64,000 nucleotides of DNA. Origin: Burkholderiales bacterium (lineage in GTDB: Bacteria > Pseudomonadota > Gammaproteobacteria > Burkholderiales > SG8-41). The notes beneath the pieces were generated by a model that was given only the letters and a program-made list of their open reading frames with translations, ran no database searches and was not told where the DNA came from. This document shows positions 16,515 through 25,453 of this stretch, in pieces. Made by a program: the position numbers and the translations under genes. Within the stretch, counting starts at the first letter, position 1. The number at the start of each line of letters is the position of its first letter. The stretch is taken from positions 850,915 through 914,914 of the forward strand of contig DATAJS010000010.1 in assembly GCA_036262035.1 (NCBI GenBank), given 5' to 3'.

Positions 16515-18644
16515 CTATTTGGCGAGCGGGTCGGGGCGAAGCTGGAACTTCGCCACCTTCGGCCGTGTGCCCTTGCCGGTCTCCATGTGGAAGGGCGCGC
16601 GCGTCGACGTCGTCGCCCATAAGGCGCGTCCTTTCCATCCGCCGTTCGGATCGTCGATACGGCCGTCCAGCCATTTCGCGTAGAAGCCCATCGGGTACGG
16701 CACGCGCAGGATCACCCACTTGCCGTCGACGAGCGCGAGCAGACCGTCGTTGAGGTTCCCCGTCGCGATCGGCACGTTACGGCCGAGACCGAACGTATCG
16801 AACTGGTCGACCCAGGTGTAGTAGCTCGATTCGACGCTGCCGCTCGCTTTGACGTTCTCGAATTGCGGCCCCGGGAACGCGTAGAGCGTCCAGCCTTCGG
16901 GGCAGTGCCTGCCCGTCGCTTTCGGCCCGTTGAGCGGGCCTTTGCATCTGCGCCGGTCGAAGCTCGCGAGATGCCCGCTCGCGAGTGACGACCACACCAC
17001 CCCGTTGCGATCGATGTCCATGCCGCGCACGCCGTAGCCGTTCATCTCGACCGGGTACTCGAAGACTTCGGCGAGCGCGGTGTGCGTCGGGTCGGGGCCC
17101 GGATTCACCCTCACCAGATTCCCCGGAAAGCCCAGCGACGAGCCCCAGACCGAGCCGTCCACCGGATTCACCGCGACGCCGTAGAAACCGGCTGCGATGC
17201 GCTTGTCCTTCGTCGGATCGACCGGTTGATCGGGCTCGACGTAGTCGTCGCGCTTGCCGTTGCCGTTGGTGTCGAGCACGAAAGGCGTCCACCCCTGCGC
17301 GCGCTGCTCGTCGCCGGTCTCTTCGAAGACCTTGCGGTTGAACCATCCGATCACCTGGTTCCCCGAGTCGCCGCTCGTCCACAGCGTGTGGCTCGCGTCC
17401 TCGGCGAACACCAGGTGATGGGTCTGGAAGCACGTGCTGATCAGCGTGAAGCGGCGGGTCTTCGGGTCGTACATCGAAAGATGGCGATTCGCGCGATTGA
17501 GCGGAAACGCTTTCGCCGACGGATGGCCCGAGCCTGCACGGCAGAACGCGGGATTGTCCGGCGGGCGCACGCGCGCCGTGAACCAGACTCGCGCCTGCTC
17601 GTCGAGCATCGGGTTGTGCATCGAAGTCTGGCTGTCCCAGATGCGCGTCTCGCCCCAGTAGGGCGAAGCGGTGTAGCTGAGCGCCTTCGACGAGGGCGTG
17701 TTCGGATCGCGCACCGGGTGCTTCACCTCGCTCGCGACGTGCTTCACCGGATCGAGCACCGGCAGGAAGTCGGTGCTCTCTTCGGTGGTGCCGAACAGCG
17801 GCCCGTTGGCGTTGACGGTCGGCTTGCGCTTGTCGGTCGAGATCTGGTCGTGCATGTACGCGGTCGGGCGGCTCCAGTCCCACAGCGTGATGACGACGTT
17901 GCGCTCGACGCCTTGCGGCCTCGCGGGCTGCGATGCCGGCACTGCGCCCGCCGCGATGCGGTCGGTCCATTCGCCGTACAGCTTCAGAGCGTGCTGGGCG
18001 GCGACGCGCGAGATCGCGTTGGTCATCGAGGTCATTGCCTGCCCCGACAGGATGCGGCGCGTCCACGCGTCGGTCGCGCTCATGTGCGCGAAGTCTTTCG
18101 GGATGGTGCGCGTCGCCTTGTTGCCGAGCTGGTGGCAGGTGATGCAGCCGTTGGTCTTCACGACGTTGAGCCACTCGGGCTGCGTCTTCGCCCTGGTGAT
18201 GCTCGTGCCGAACTCCGAAGGCTCGGGAATCTTCAGCATCGAGTACCAGTACGCGGCCGGGTAGTATTCGGCCGCCGCGGCAGGCGTGGGCGCGACGGGC
18301 GCCCGGAGATCGACGAGCTTGCCCGGCGCCGTGGTCGTCTTCGGCGAATCGACCAGGCCGTAGCCGCGCGCCCACACGGTGTAACCGGCCTGCGGCAGGT
18401 CGGGGATGACGTAACGACCGCGATCGTCGGTGACCACGATCTTGACGTAGCGCGTCGGCAGGTCGTTGGTCTCCGCGATCACCCACACGCCGGCTTCGGG
18501 CCCCTGGGCGCTGGTGACGACGCCCCCGATGTCGCGCGAACTCACGGTGACGGCTGCTGCGCTCTTCTCCTGCGCGGTCGAAACCTGCCACGCCGCGAGC
18601 GCGGACGCGAGCAGGGCTGTTACGGCAAAGCGTGACGTCGTCAT
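16515..18644 (-). CDS. Exported c-type haem protein with carboxypeptidase-regulatory-like domain and beta-propeller
   Basis: ATG at 18644 after GGAGGAG; 709 residues. Order: signal peptide (RFAVTALLASALAAWQVSTAQ), a carboxypeptidase-regulatory-like beta-sandwich (GGVVTSAQGPEAGVWVIAE ... GRYVIPDLPQAGYTVWARGYG), a haem c attachment motif CITCHQLG, then a long propeller-like region with repeats such as VAVNPVDGSVWGSSLGFPG and GMDIDRNGVVWSSLASGHL resembling streptogramin-lyase-type blades. It should act in the periplasm as an electron-transfer or oxidoreductase subunit; no exact function is known to me. Its 5' end faces the MFS gene. Confidence 0.8.
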   Translation of the reverse strand: MTTSRFAVTALLASALAAWQVSTAQEKSAAAVTVSSRDIGGVVTSAQGPEAGVWVIAETNDLPTRYVKIVVTDDRGRYVIPDLPQAGYTVWARGYGLVDSPKTTTAPGKLVDLRAPVAPTPAAAAEYYPAAYWYSMLKIPEPSEFGTSITRAKTQPEWLNVVKTNGCITCHQLGNKATRTIPKDFAHMSATDAWTRRILSGQAMTSMTNAISRVAAQHALKLYGEWTDRIAAGAVPASQPARPQGVERNVVITLWDWSRPTAYMHDQISTDKRKPTVNANGPLFGTTEESTDFLPVLDPVKHVASEVKHPVRDPNTPSSKALSYTASPYWGETRIWDSQTSMHNPMLDEQARVWFTARVRPPDNPAFCRAGSGHPSAKAFPLNRANRHLSMYDPKTRRFTLISTCFQTHHLVFAEDASHTLWTSGDSGNQVIGWFNRKVFEETGDEQRAQGWTPFVLDTNGNGKRDDYVEPDQPVDPTKDKRIAAGFYGVAVNPVDGSVWGSSLGFPGNLVRVNPGPDPTHTALAEVFEYPVEMNGYGVRGMDIDRNGVVWSSLASGHLASFDRRRCKGPLNGPKATGRHCPEGWTLYAFPGPQFENVKASGSVESSYYTWVDQFDTFGLGRNVPIATGNLNDGLLALVDGKWVILRVPYPMGFYAKWLDGRIDDPNGGWKGRALWATTSTRAPFHMETGKGTRPKVAKFQLRPDPLAK

Positions 18645-18693
18645 GCGCTCCTCCGTCGGCGGTCGTTGTATCGACGATAATAAGCGCGTCGCT

Positions 18694-19899
18694 ATGAATG
18701 CCCAAGCGCAAACGCGAACGCTGCCCCAGGTCTTCGCACTCGGCGTCACCCAGACGATCGCGTGGGCGTCGTCGACCTATCTCATCGCCATCCTCGCGCG
18801 GCCCATCGCCGAAGAGCTCGGGCTCTCGCTGTCGACCGTGTTCGGCGCGTTTTCGATCTCGCTCGTCGTCATGGCGCTCACCGGTCCGTCGGCCGGCCGC
18901 GCGATCGACACCCGCGGCGGTCGCGGCGTGCTGCTCCTGTCGAACGTCGTGCTCGCGGGCGGCCTCGCGCTGCTCGGCGCGGCGCACGAGCCCGTGGTGT
19001 TGTTCGCGGCGTGGTGCGCGATCGGCTGGGGTATGGCGCTCGGCCTCTACGACGCGGCGTTCGCGACGCTGGTGCGCCTGCACGGGGAGGCGGCGCGCGC
19101 GCCGATCACCGGCATCACGCTGATCGCCGGCTTCGCGAGCACCGTCGGCTGGCCGCTCACCGCGTTCGTCGCCGAGCGCTACGGCTGGCGCGTGAGCTGT
19201 TACGCGTGGGCGGTGCTGCACATCGCGGTCGCACTGCCGGTCAATCTGCTCTTCGTCCCGAAGGTCGCGCGGCGCGCGCCGAGCGCGTCCGATCGCAAAG
19301 AGGCGTCGGCATCGGTATTCGGCGCCGACGCACAGGAAAAGCGCGCGTTCGTGCTGCTCGCGCTGTTCGCCGCGCTGACCGCGTTCGTCACTTCGGCGAT
19401 GGCCGCGCACCTGCCGGGCCTGCTGGTCGCGGCGGGCACCACCGCCGTGGGCGCGATCGCCGCGGGCGCGCTGCTCGGTCCGGCGCAGGTCGCGGCGCGC
19501 TTTCTCGAGTTCACCGCCTCGCGCCGCTTCGACCTGCACCCGCTCGCGAGCGCGCGCATCGCGACCGCGTGCCATCCGCTCGCAGGATTCGCGCTCGCCT
19601 TTTTCGGCGGCCCGACCGCGGTCGCGATGGCGTTCGCGGTGCTGCACGGCGCGGGCAACGGCCTGATCACGATCGCGCGCGGCACGCTGCCGCTCGCGAT
19701 CTTCGGTGCCGCCGGCTATGGTCATCGCCAGGGCGTGCTCGGGGTCCTCGCGCGCGCCATGCAGGCGCTCGCCCCTTACGCGTACGGCCTGGTGCTCGAG
19801 CGCGCCGGCGCCGGCGCGGCGATTGCCTTGTCGGTCGGGCTGTCGCTGGTCGCGCTGGCGACGCTGCTCGTGCTCGCAGCGCCGTCAACGCGGGCCTAG
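18694..19899 (+). CDS. MFS transporter
   Basis: 401 residues of mostly hydrophobic sequence with about 12 transmembrane helices, in two halves separated by a charged loop (RRAPSASDRKEASASVFG). The N-terminal half has an MFS signature-like RAIDTRGGRGVLL after helix 2. I took the ATG at 18694 because the longer frame overlaps the divergent haem-protein gene. It resembles the oxalate/formate- or YbfB-like MFS groups in general form, but no substrate can be assigned. Divergent from the haem protein with a 49-bp gap, so the promoters must be close. Confidence 0.83.
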   Translation: MNAQAQTRTLPQVFALGVTQTIAWASSTYLIAILARPIAEELGLSLSTVFGAFSISLVVMALTGPSAGRAIDTRGGRGVLLLSNVVLAGGLALLGAAHEPVVLFAAWCAIGWGMALGLYDAAFATLVRLHGEAARAPITGITLIAGFASTVGWPLTAFVAERYGWRVSCYAWAVLHIAVALPVNLLFVPKVARRAPSASDRKEASASVFGADAQEKRAFVLLALFAALTAFVTSAMAAHLPGLLVAAGTTAVGAIAAGALLGPAQVAARFLEFTASRRFDLHPLASARIATACHPLAGFALAFFGGPTAVAMAFAVLHGAGNGLITIARGTLPLAIFGAAGYGHRQGVLGVLARAMQALAPYAYGLVLERAGAGAAIALSVGLSLVALATLLVLAAPSTRA

Positions 19900-19930
19900 C
19901 GCCCGGCGTTTCTTCCCACAGGAGGCTTCG

Positions 19931-20251
19931 GTGAAAAGCATCTTCGTTGCGCTCGTGGCGGCGCTCGCGGCCGCCGGTTCCGCGTGGGGCGCCGACAACC
20001 TGGGCGAGCAGGAAGCCGCCGAATTGCGCCAGCGCGCGCAGGAATTCCAGAACCTGCGCGAGCGCGATCCGGAGTTCCAGCCGGGCGAAGGCCGCAGCGC
20101 GCCGGAGCCCGAGCGCGCGAGCGGTAAGCGCGCCAAGAAACACGCCGCCAGGACGACTGCGCCGGTGAAACAGACGCCGGCCAAAGAGCCGCTGGACAAG
20201 AAGGCGAAGCGGTCGCTGAAGAACATCCCCGGGGCGTTCGTGCGCAAGTGA
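19931..20251 (+). CDS. Small exported Lys-rich protein
   Basis: GTG at 19931 directly after CAGGAGGCTTCG. The 106-residue product has a signal peptide (KSIFVALVAALAAAGSAWGA), an acidic helical segment (EQEAAELRQRAQEFQNLRERD) and a basic C-terminus with Ala/Lys (SGKRAKKHAARTTAP). Probably periplasmic. The stop codon overlaps the start of the next gene (GTGA), implying coupled translation with the exported hydrolase. Family unknown. Confidence 0.68.
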   Translation: MKSIFVALVAALAAAGSAWGADNLGEQEAAELRQRAQEFQNLRERDPEFQPGEGRSAPEPERASGKRAKKHAARTTAPVKQTPAKEPLDKKAKRSLKNIPGAFVRK

Positions 20252-21021
20252 AGCGGCTCGTCCTCGCGCTCGTCTTGGCCGTCGCGTCGGCCGCCGCGGC
20301 GGCGGCGGATTTCGGCGCTGTCGTCATGCACGGCAAGTGGGGCTCGCCCGACCAGCACGTCGCGGCGATCGCCTCCGCGCTCGCGAAGCAGGGGTATCTC
20401 GTGGTCTCGCCCGAGATGCCGTGGTCGCGGCGGCGCAACTACGACCGGACCGTCGAAGAAGCCGACGCCGAGATCGATGCGCAGATCGAGAAGCTTCGGG
20501 CCGGCGGCGCCCAACGCATCGTGCTCGTCGGCCACAGCATGGGCGCGGCGTATGCGCTGCACTACGCGGGCCGGAGCCAGGTCGACGCGATCGTCGCGAT
20601 CGCGCCGGGACACCGGCCGGAAGCGCCGCGCATCGCGCAGGCGCTCGCCAACGACGTCAGCCGTGCGCGCAACCTCGTCGCGGCGGGCAAGGGCGCCGAG
20701 GTCGTCTCGTTCACCGATTTCAACACCGGCGGACGCAGGAGCCGCATCAGCGCGAGCGCGGCGGTGTTCGCGAGCTACTTCGATCCGCAAGGCCCGATGA
20801 ACCTCTCGCGCAACGCCGCGGGCATCAAGCCCGCGCCGGTGCTCTGGCTCGTGCCGGCGCGCGAGGAGTCGCCGCTGCGCGAGGGCAACCTCGCGCTCTT
20901 CAAGCGGCTGCCGGAGAATCGGTCGAACAGGCTCGGAGAGCCGTCGAGCGATCACCTCAATGCGCCCCAGGCGTCGGTGGAGATGGTGGTGGAGTGGCTG
21001 CGCGGCTTGGAGAAGAAGTGA
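20248..21021 (+). CDS. Exported alpha/beta hydrolase-like protein
   Basis: 257 residues; signal peptide KRLVLALVLAVASAAAAAA, then an alpha/beta hydrolase fold: VVMHGKWG (oxyanion region), RIVLVGHSMGAAYALHYAG with the Ser nucleophile, VDAIVAIAPGH, and SDHLNAP near the end carrying the likely catalytic His. The SPEMPWSRRRNYDRT segment suggests relation to DUF3530/dienelactone-like exported hydrolases. Coupled to the preceding gene by a 4-bp overlap. Substrate unknown. The stop TGA is also the first GTGA of a repeat array. Confidence 0.78.
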   Translation: MKRLVLALVLAVASAAAAAADFGAVVMHGKWGSPDQHVAAIASALAKQGYLVVSPEMPWSRRRNYDRTVEEADAEIDAQIEKLRAGGAQRIVLVGHSMGAAYALHYAGRSQVDAIVAIAPGHRPEAPRIAQALANDVSRARNLVAAGKGAEVVSFTDFNTGGRRSRISASAAVFASYFDPQGPMNLSRNAAGIKPAPVLWLVPAREESPLREGNLALFKRLPENRSNRLGEPSSDHLNAPQASVEMVVEWLRGLEKK

Positions 21022-21140
21022 TGAGATGAAGGTGATGAGGTAAAGGTGAGGACTTGGGGTGCGTCAGGCGCCAGCCGTAACGCACCGTGCCGTAGAGCGC
21101 GCGGCAGCGCGCCATTACCTCATCACTTCTTCAAGGCCTT
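21006..21140. repeat. GTGATGAGG-type array in two inverted arms around a REP-like core
   Basis: Left arm AGAAGAAGTGATGAGATGAA followed by GGTGATGAGGTAAAGGTGAGG; right arm TTACCTCATCACTTCTTCAAGG. Between them is GGTGCGTCAGGCGCC facing GTAACGCACC (21058-21086). The right arm is an inverted copy of the last codons and stop of the preceding hydrolase gene. Confidence 0.85.
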
Positions 21141-21181
21141 AAAATAGCGCCACCGGCATCGTCTCCCACGAAGGTTCCAAC

Positions 21182-21601
21182 ATGGCCACCCCCCTCTTCC
21201 ACCTCGCTTTCCCCGTCGACGATCTCGCCAAGGCGCGCGCGTTCTACGGCGACCTCCTGGGCTGCCCCGAAGGGCGCTCGGCCGAGGACTGGGTCGATTT
21301 CGATTTCTACGGCCACCAGATCGTCGCGCACCTCGCACCCGAAGAAGTCGGGCATCGAGCGACGTCCAAGGTCGACGGTGACAACGTCCCGGTGCGGCAC
21401 TTCGGCGCGATCCTGTCGATGACTCAATGGGAAGCGCTCGCCGACAAGCTCCGCAAGGCAGGCACCCGGTTCATCATCGAGCCGCACGTGCGCTTCAAAG
21501 GCCAGGTCGGCGAGCAGGCGACGATGTTCTTCCTCGACCCGTGCGGCAATGCGCTGGAGTTCAAGTCGTTCGCGGATCTGTCCCAAGTATTTGCGAAGTA
21601 G
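21182..21601 (+). CDS. VOC (glyoxalase/dioxygenase superfamily) protein
   Basis: 139 residues, single VOC module pair: [23 protein letters not shown] at the N-terminus, VRHFGAILS in the middle and [15 protein letters not shown] at the C-terminus. The His residues of FHLAF and RHFGA and the Glu of ALEFK are the expected metal ligands of this fold. ATG 6-10 bp after a weak AAGG. Function is not more precise than an isomerase, lyase or dioxygenase-like activity. Stands alone between two repeat-bearing gaps. Confidence 0.88.
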   Translation: MATPLFHLAFPVDDLAKARAFYGDLLGCPEGRSAEDWVDFDFYGHQIVAHLAPEEVGHRATSKVDGDNVPVRHFGAILSMTQWEALADKLRKAGTRFIIEPHVRFKGQVGEQATMFFLDPCGNALEFKSFADLSQVFAK

Positions 21602-21660
21602 GGTGCGCGGTAGCGCACCGCTAAAGGCGCGGTGCGCTCGCGCGCACCCTACGGACCCGA
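21601..21660. repeat. REP-like palindrome after the VOC gene
   Basis: GTAGGGTGCGCGGTAGCGCACC faces GGTGCGCTCGCGCGCACCCTAC. It is the same family as the cores at 15077-15112 and 21058-21086. The TAG stop codon of the VOC gene is part of the first arm. Confidence 0.8.
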
Positions 21661-21697
21661 ACGTCTCTCCCTCAACGCGCACCCACGCTCGAACTGC

Positions 21698-21727
21698 TTG
21701 CAAAATAGTCAACGCAATCACTACACT
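21698..21727 (+). promoter_or_regulatory. Sigma70-type promoter for the TAXI-TRAP genes
   Basis: TTGCAA (21698-21703) and TACACT (21722-21727) with an 18-bp spacer, 50 bp before the start of the solute-binding protein. Confidence 0.5.
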
Positions 21728-21776
21728 GCGCGTTCTTCGGTTCACGGTTCCGAGCCGATCCAACAGGAGGAATTCC

Positions 21777-22748
21777 ATGTTTCGCACCATGAAGGCGCTG
21801 CTGTGGGCGGCGTCCGCAGTTCTCGCGTTCTCGGCGCCGGTTCAGGCGCAGGAGAAGATCCAGCTTTCGATCGCGACCGGCGGCACCGGCGGCGTGTACT
21901 ACCCGCTCGGCGGCGGCATGGCGAACGTGCTGTCGAAGCACGTGCCCGGCCTGACCGCGACCGCCGAAGTGACCGGCGGCTCGGTCGATAACCTCAAGCT
22001 CATCGGCACCGGCAAGCCGTACATCGCGATGTCGATGGCGGACGCCGGCCTCGATGCATACAAGGGCGAGGACAAGTTCAAGGGCCACAAAGTGCCGGCC
22101 CGCACGCTCATGATCATGTACCCCAACCGCATGCACGTGGTGACGGTCGACGGCACCGGCGTCAACACGATGGCCGATCTCAAGGGCAAGCGCGTGTCCA
22201 CCGGCTCGCCCGGCAGCGCGACCGAAGTCATGGCGTTCCGCCTGATCGAAGCCGCGGGCCTCGATAAAGACAAGGATATGAAGCGCGAGCGCCTCGGCGT
22301 CGCCGAGTCGGTGAACGCGATCAAGGACAAGAAGATCGACGCGTTCTTCTGGGTCGGCGGCCTGCCCACCGCGGCGGTGACCGACCTCGCCGCGACCCCC
22401 GGCGTGAAGATCAAGCTGGTCGACCACGCCAATCTCATCCCGGCGATGAACAAGAAGTACGGGAACCTGTACTTCGCCGACGTGATCCCGAAGGCGACCT
22501 ACAGCGGCATGGCCGCCGACAACCACATGGCGTCGGTGGCGAACATCCTGGTCGCGAACGAGAAGATGTCCGACCAGACCGCGTACAACATCGTGAAGAC
22601 GGTGTTCGAGCACAAGCCCGAGCTCGTGGCGGTCCACAAGGAAGCCGAGAACTTCAAGCTCGAGAACCAGAAGCAGTCGGCGACGCCGATCCCGTTCCAT
22701 CCGGGCGCGCTGAAGTACTACAAAGAAAAAGGCCTGAAAGTCCAGTAA
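21777..22748 (+). CDS. TAXI-family TRAP transporter solute-binding protein
   Basis: ATG after AGGAGGAATTCC. 323 residues: signal peptide (KALLWAASAVLAFSAPVQAQ), then the TAXI hallmark IATGGTGGVYYPLGGGMANVLS, LKGKRVSTGSPGSATEVMAFRL and DAFFWVGGLPTAAVTDLA. TAXI proteins bind glutamate-like, dicarboxylate or aromatic acids and pass them to a fused TRAP permease; that permease is the next gene. A hairpin with a T run lies between the two, which could make the binding protein more abundant than the permease. Confidence 0.95.
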   Translation: MFRTMKALLWAASAVLAFSAPVQAQEKIQLSIATGGTGGVYYPLGGGMANVLSKHVPGLTATAEVTGGSVDNLKLIGTGKPYIAMSMADAGLDAYKGEDKFKGHKVPARTLMIMYPNRMHVVTVDGTGVNTMADLKGKRVSTGSPGSATEVMAFRLIEAAGLDKDKDMKRERLGVAESVNAIKDKKIDAFFWVGGLPTAAVTDLAATPGVKIKLVDHANLIPAMNKKYGNLYFADVIPKATYSGMAADNHMASVANILVANEKMSDQTAYNIVKTVFEHKPELVAVHKEAENFKLENQKQSATPIPFHPGALKYYKEKGLKVQ

Positions 22749-22770
22749 GGCCTGCGCCGCTCCACGGATC

Positions 22771-22798
22771 AAAACCCCGCCTTCGCGGGGTTTTTTGT
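22771..22798 (+). terminator. Intrinsic terminator/attenuator between TRAP genes
   Basis: AAAACCCCGC and GCGGGGTTTTTTG form a GC-rich stem around CTTC, followed by T's. Because the permease gene continues in the same direction 53 bp later, partial read-through is likely. Confidence 0.82.
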
Positions 22799-22850
22799 TT
22801 GTATGATGCGGATGGACGAAGCGGGGAAACGCCTTCGGGAGGAGCAGCGG

Positions 22851-24974
22851 ATGTCTGAAAAAGAATTGCCGATCGTCGACGAGAAGAACCTCAACGTTGA
22901 GCAGGCGGAGCTCACCGAGGAGCAGAAGAAGCGCCTCGAGGAATTCATCGAGGAGGAAGAAGGCGCGCTCAACAAGTATCGCGGGGTTCTGGCGGTCATC
23001 ATGACGCTGCTCGCGATCGCGATGTCGCTGTTCCACCTCTACGCCGCGGTCGAGATCGTCCCGGCCTTCATCCTGCGCCCGGTACACGTGGCGTTCGCGC
23101 TCGCGCTGGTGTTCCTGCTGTTCCCGATCCACAAGCGATTCCGCCACCGCCTCATGTGGTGGGACGTCATCTTCGCGCTCCTCTCGGTCGGCATCATCGC
23201 CTACATCCTGTACTGGGGCGACGAGCTCGGCGACCGTGCGACGGTGCCCGAGCCGCTCGACATCTGGGTCGGGGTCGCGCTGATCGTGCTCATCCTCGAA
23301 GGCTGCCGCCGCAGCTCGACGTGGATACTGCCGTTCATCTGCGGGCTGTTCCTCGCCTACGCGCTGTTCGGTCCGTACCTGCCGGCGCCGTGGACCCACA
23401 AGGGTTACGAGGTGTCGCGCCTCGTCGGCTCGCTGTACATGACGCTCGAAGGCATCTTCGGCACCGCGGTCGACGTGTCGTCGACGCTGATCATCCTGTT
23501 CACGATCTACGGCGCGGTATTGCAATACACCGGAGCCGGCAAGTTCTTCATCGACTTTTCCTTCGCGGTGATGGGCGGCAAGCCGTCGAGCGCGGGACGC
23601 GCCGTCGTCATGGGCTCGTTCCTGCTCGGCGGACCGTCGGGCTCGGGCGTCGCGACCACGGTGACGCTCGGCTCGGTCGCCTGGCCGCTCTTGCAGCGCT
23701 CGGGCTACGGCCGCGAAGCCGCGGGCGGCCTGCTCGCCGCCGGGGGCCTCGGTGCGATCCTGTCGCCGCCGGTGCTCGGCGCCGCGGCTTTCCTGATCGC
23801 GGAGTTCCTGAAGATCTCGTACCTCGACGTCATCCTGATGGCGACGATCCCGACGATCCTGTTCTATCTCGCGATCTTCATCATGGTCGAGATCGACGCG
23901 CGCAAGTTCGGGATGGCGACGGTCATGCTCGACAAGCATCAGACCGCGTTCGCGCTGGCGCGGCGCTACTGGTATCACTTCGTGTCGCTGCTCGCGATCG
24001 TCGTGTTCATGCTGCTCGGCTACTCCCCGGTGCTCTCGGTGTTCTGGGCGACCCTGACGACCGCGGTGCTGTCGTTCCTCCACCGCGATACCGCGATCGT
24101 GCCGTACGAGTTCTTCACCGGTCCGGGCCCGCGCGTGCGGACGGTCTGGCATTCGGGCCTCGTCAAGGCGCTCGAAGGCGGCTCGCTCGGCATGCTGAAC
24201 GTCGCGATGACCTGCGCGTCCGCCGGCATCATCGTCGGCGTGGTCACGCTGACCGGCCTCGGGCTCAAGTTCAGCCAGATCGTGCTCGACTATGCCGAGA
24301 GCGGCGCGCACGGCCTCGTCGCGTTCTGGAGCTTCTTCGGCGCGGCGAACACGCCCGAGCTCCTGCACGACATGCGGCTCCTGCTCACCGCGATGTTCAC
24401 CTCGCTCATCGTATGGATCGTCGGCCTCGCGGTGCCCGTGACCGCGTCCTACATCATCTGTGCGGTCATCGCCGCGCCCGCGCTGATCAAGCTCGGCGTG
24501 CCCGATTTCGCGGCGCACATGTTCATCTTCTATTACGCGGTGCTCTCGGAAGTCTCGCCGCCGACCGCGCTGTCGCCTTTCGCTGCGGCCGCGATCACCG
24601 GCGGCGGGCCGTACAAGACGACGCTGCAGTCGTGGAAGTACACCGCGCCTGCGTTCCTCGTGCCGTTCATGTTCGTGCTCGACCCCGCGGGCGTGGGCCT
24701 CCTGCTGACCGGCTCGTTCAAAAACCTCGCGGCCGCCGACTGGGGATCGATCGCGCGGGTGACGATCACCGCAGCGTTCGGCATCGCGGCGCTCGCGGGC
24801 GGATTACAGGGGTGGCTGCTCAGGCAGACCAATCTGCTGGAGCGCTGGATGCTCATCGTCGCGGGCCTCATGCTGGTGTATCCCGCGGCGCTGTTCGATT
24901 ACATCGGTCTCGCGCTGCTGATCGCGGTCGCGGCGATGCAAAAGCTGCGCGCCGCGGCGCCGGCTCCGGCCTGA
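22851..24974 (+). CDS. TRAP transporter fused permease (DctQM-type, TAXI group)
   Basis: I chose the ATG at 22851, preceded by GGGAGGAGC, over an ATG 48 bp upstream. 707 residues: an acidic cytoplasmic N-terminus (TEEQKKRLEEFIEEEEG), a small four-helix part, then the large DctM-like part with GGKPSSAGRAVVMGSFLLGG and GGLGAILSPPVLGAAAFLIAE loops characteristic of the fused 4TM/12TM permeases. It is the partner of the solute-binding protein at 21777 and uses an ion gradient. The next gene (ogt) starts 2 bp after its stop. Confidence 0.94.
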   Translation: MSEKELPIVDEKNLNVEQAELTEEQKKRLEEFIEEEEGALNKYRGVLAVIMTLLAIAMSLFHLYAAVEIVPAFILRPVHVAFALALVFLLFPIHKRFRHRLMWWDVIFALLSVGIIAYILYWGDELGDRATVPEPLDIWVGVALIVLILEGCRRSSTWILPFICGLFLAYALFGPYLPAPWTHKGYEVSRLVGSLYMTLEGIFGTAVDVSSTLIILFTIYGAVLQYTGAGKFFIDFSFAVMGGKPSSAGRAVVMGSFLLGGPSGSGVATTVTLGSVAWPLLQRSGYGREAAGGLLAAGGLGAILSPPVLGAAAFLIAEFLKISYLDVILMATIPTILFYLAIFIMVEIDARKFGMATVMLDKHQTAFALARRYWYHFVSLLAIVVFMLLGYSPVLSVFWATLTTAVLSFLHRDTAIVPYEFFTGPGPRVRTVWHSGLVKALEGGSLGMLNVAMTCASAGIIVGVVTLTGLGLKFSQIVLDYAESGAHGLVAFWSFFGAANTPELLHDMRLLLTAMFTSLIVWIVGLAVPVTASYIICAVIAAPALIKLGVPDFAAHMFIFYYAVLSEVSPPTALSPFAAAAITGGGPYKTTLQSWKYTAPAFLVPFMFVLDPAGVGLLLTGSFKNLAAADWGSIARVTITAAFGIAALAGGLQGWLLRQTNLLERWMLIVAGLMLVYPAALFDYIGLALLIAVAAMQKLRAAAPAPA

Positions 24975-24976
24975 CG

Positions 24977-25453
24977 ATGCTCGAGTCGTATCATGCCAAG
25001 CTCGCCACGCCTTTTGCGGTGCTGGGCATCCGCACCGTGGGCGAGCGCGTGACCGACATCGATTACCTGCCGCTCGGCATCGAGACCCTGTCACCGACGA
25101 CCAAGCTCGCGGCGCGCACGTGCCGCGAGCTCGAGCGCTATCTCGACGATCCGGAGTACGCCCCGCGCGTGCCGTTCGAGTATGCGGGCACCGAGTTCCA
25201 GTGCCGCGTCTGGCGCGCGATCAGCGCCATCCCGAGCGGGCACACGCTCACCTACATGGACGTCGCGCGCGCGCTCAAGACCGCGCCGCGCCCCGTCGGC
25301 GGCGCGTGCGGGAAGAACCGGCTGCCGATCGTGATCCCGTGCCACCGCGTGCTCGCTTCCGGCGGCATCGGCGGCTTCATGGGCGGCACCGCGGCGACCT
25401 CGCTGGCGATCAAGCGCTGGCTGTTGAAGCACGAAGGGATCGTGCGCACGTGA
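24977..25453 (+). CDS. ogt: Methylated-DNA--protein-cysteine methyltransferase
   Basis: 158 residues with the MGMT core: FQCRVWRAISAIPSGHTLTY, the helix-turn-helix/Arg-finger region GGACGKNRLPIVIPCHRVL with the methyl-accepting Cys in PCHR, and GGIGGFMGG. The enzyme removes alkyl groups from O6-alkylguanine in a suicide reaction. The N-terminal Ada-like metal domain is absent, so it is Ogt type. Its start is 2 bp after the TRAP permease stop and its stop overlaps the xerD start (GTGA), so the four genes may be one transcript. Confidence 0.92.
   Translation: MLESYHAKLATPFAVLGIRTVGERVTDIDYLPLGIETLSPTTKLAARTCRELERYLDDPEYAPRVPFEYAGTEFQCRVWRAISAIPSGHTLTYMDVARALKTAPRPVGGACGKNRLPIVIPCHRVLASGGIGGFMGGTAATSLAIKRWLLKHEGIVRT

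Noticed and set aside
21672-24518. 948-codon open frame on the minus strand opposite the TRAP genes
   Set aside because: Its translation is Arg/His/Asp/Glu-rich low-complexity sequence with no start signal; it is the shadow of the real TRAP genes in high-GC DNA. The same applies to the long minus-strand frames at 16777-19725, 9852-12119 and 40221-41948.
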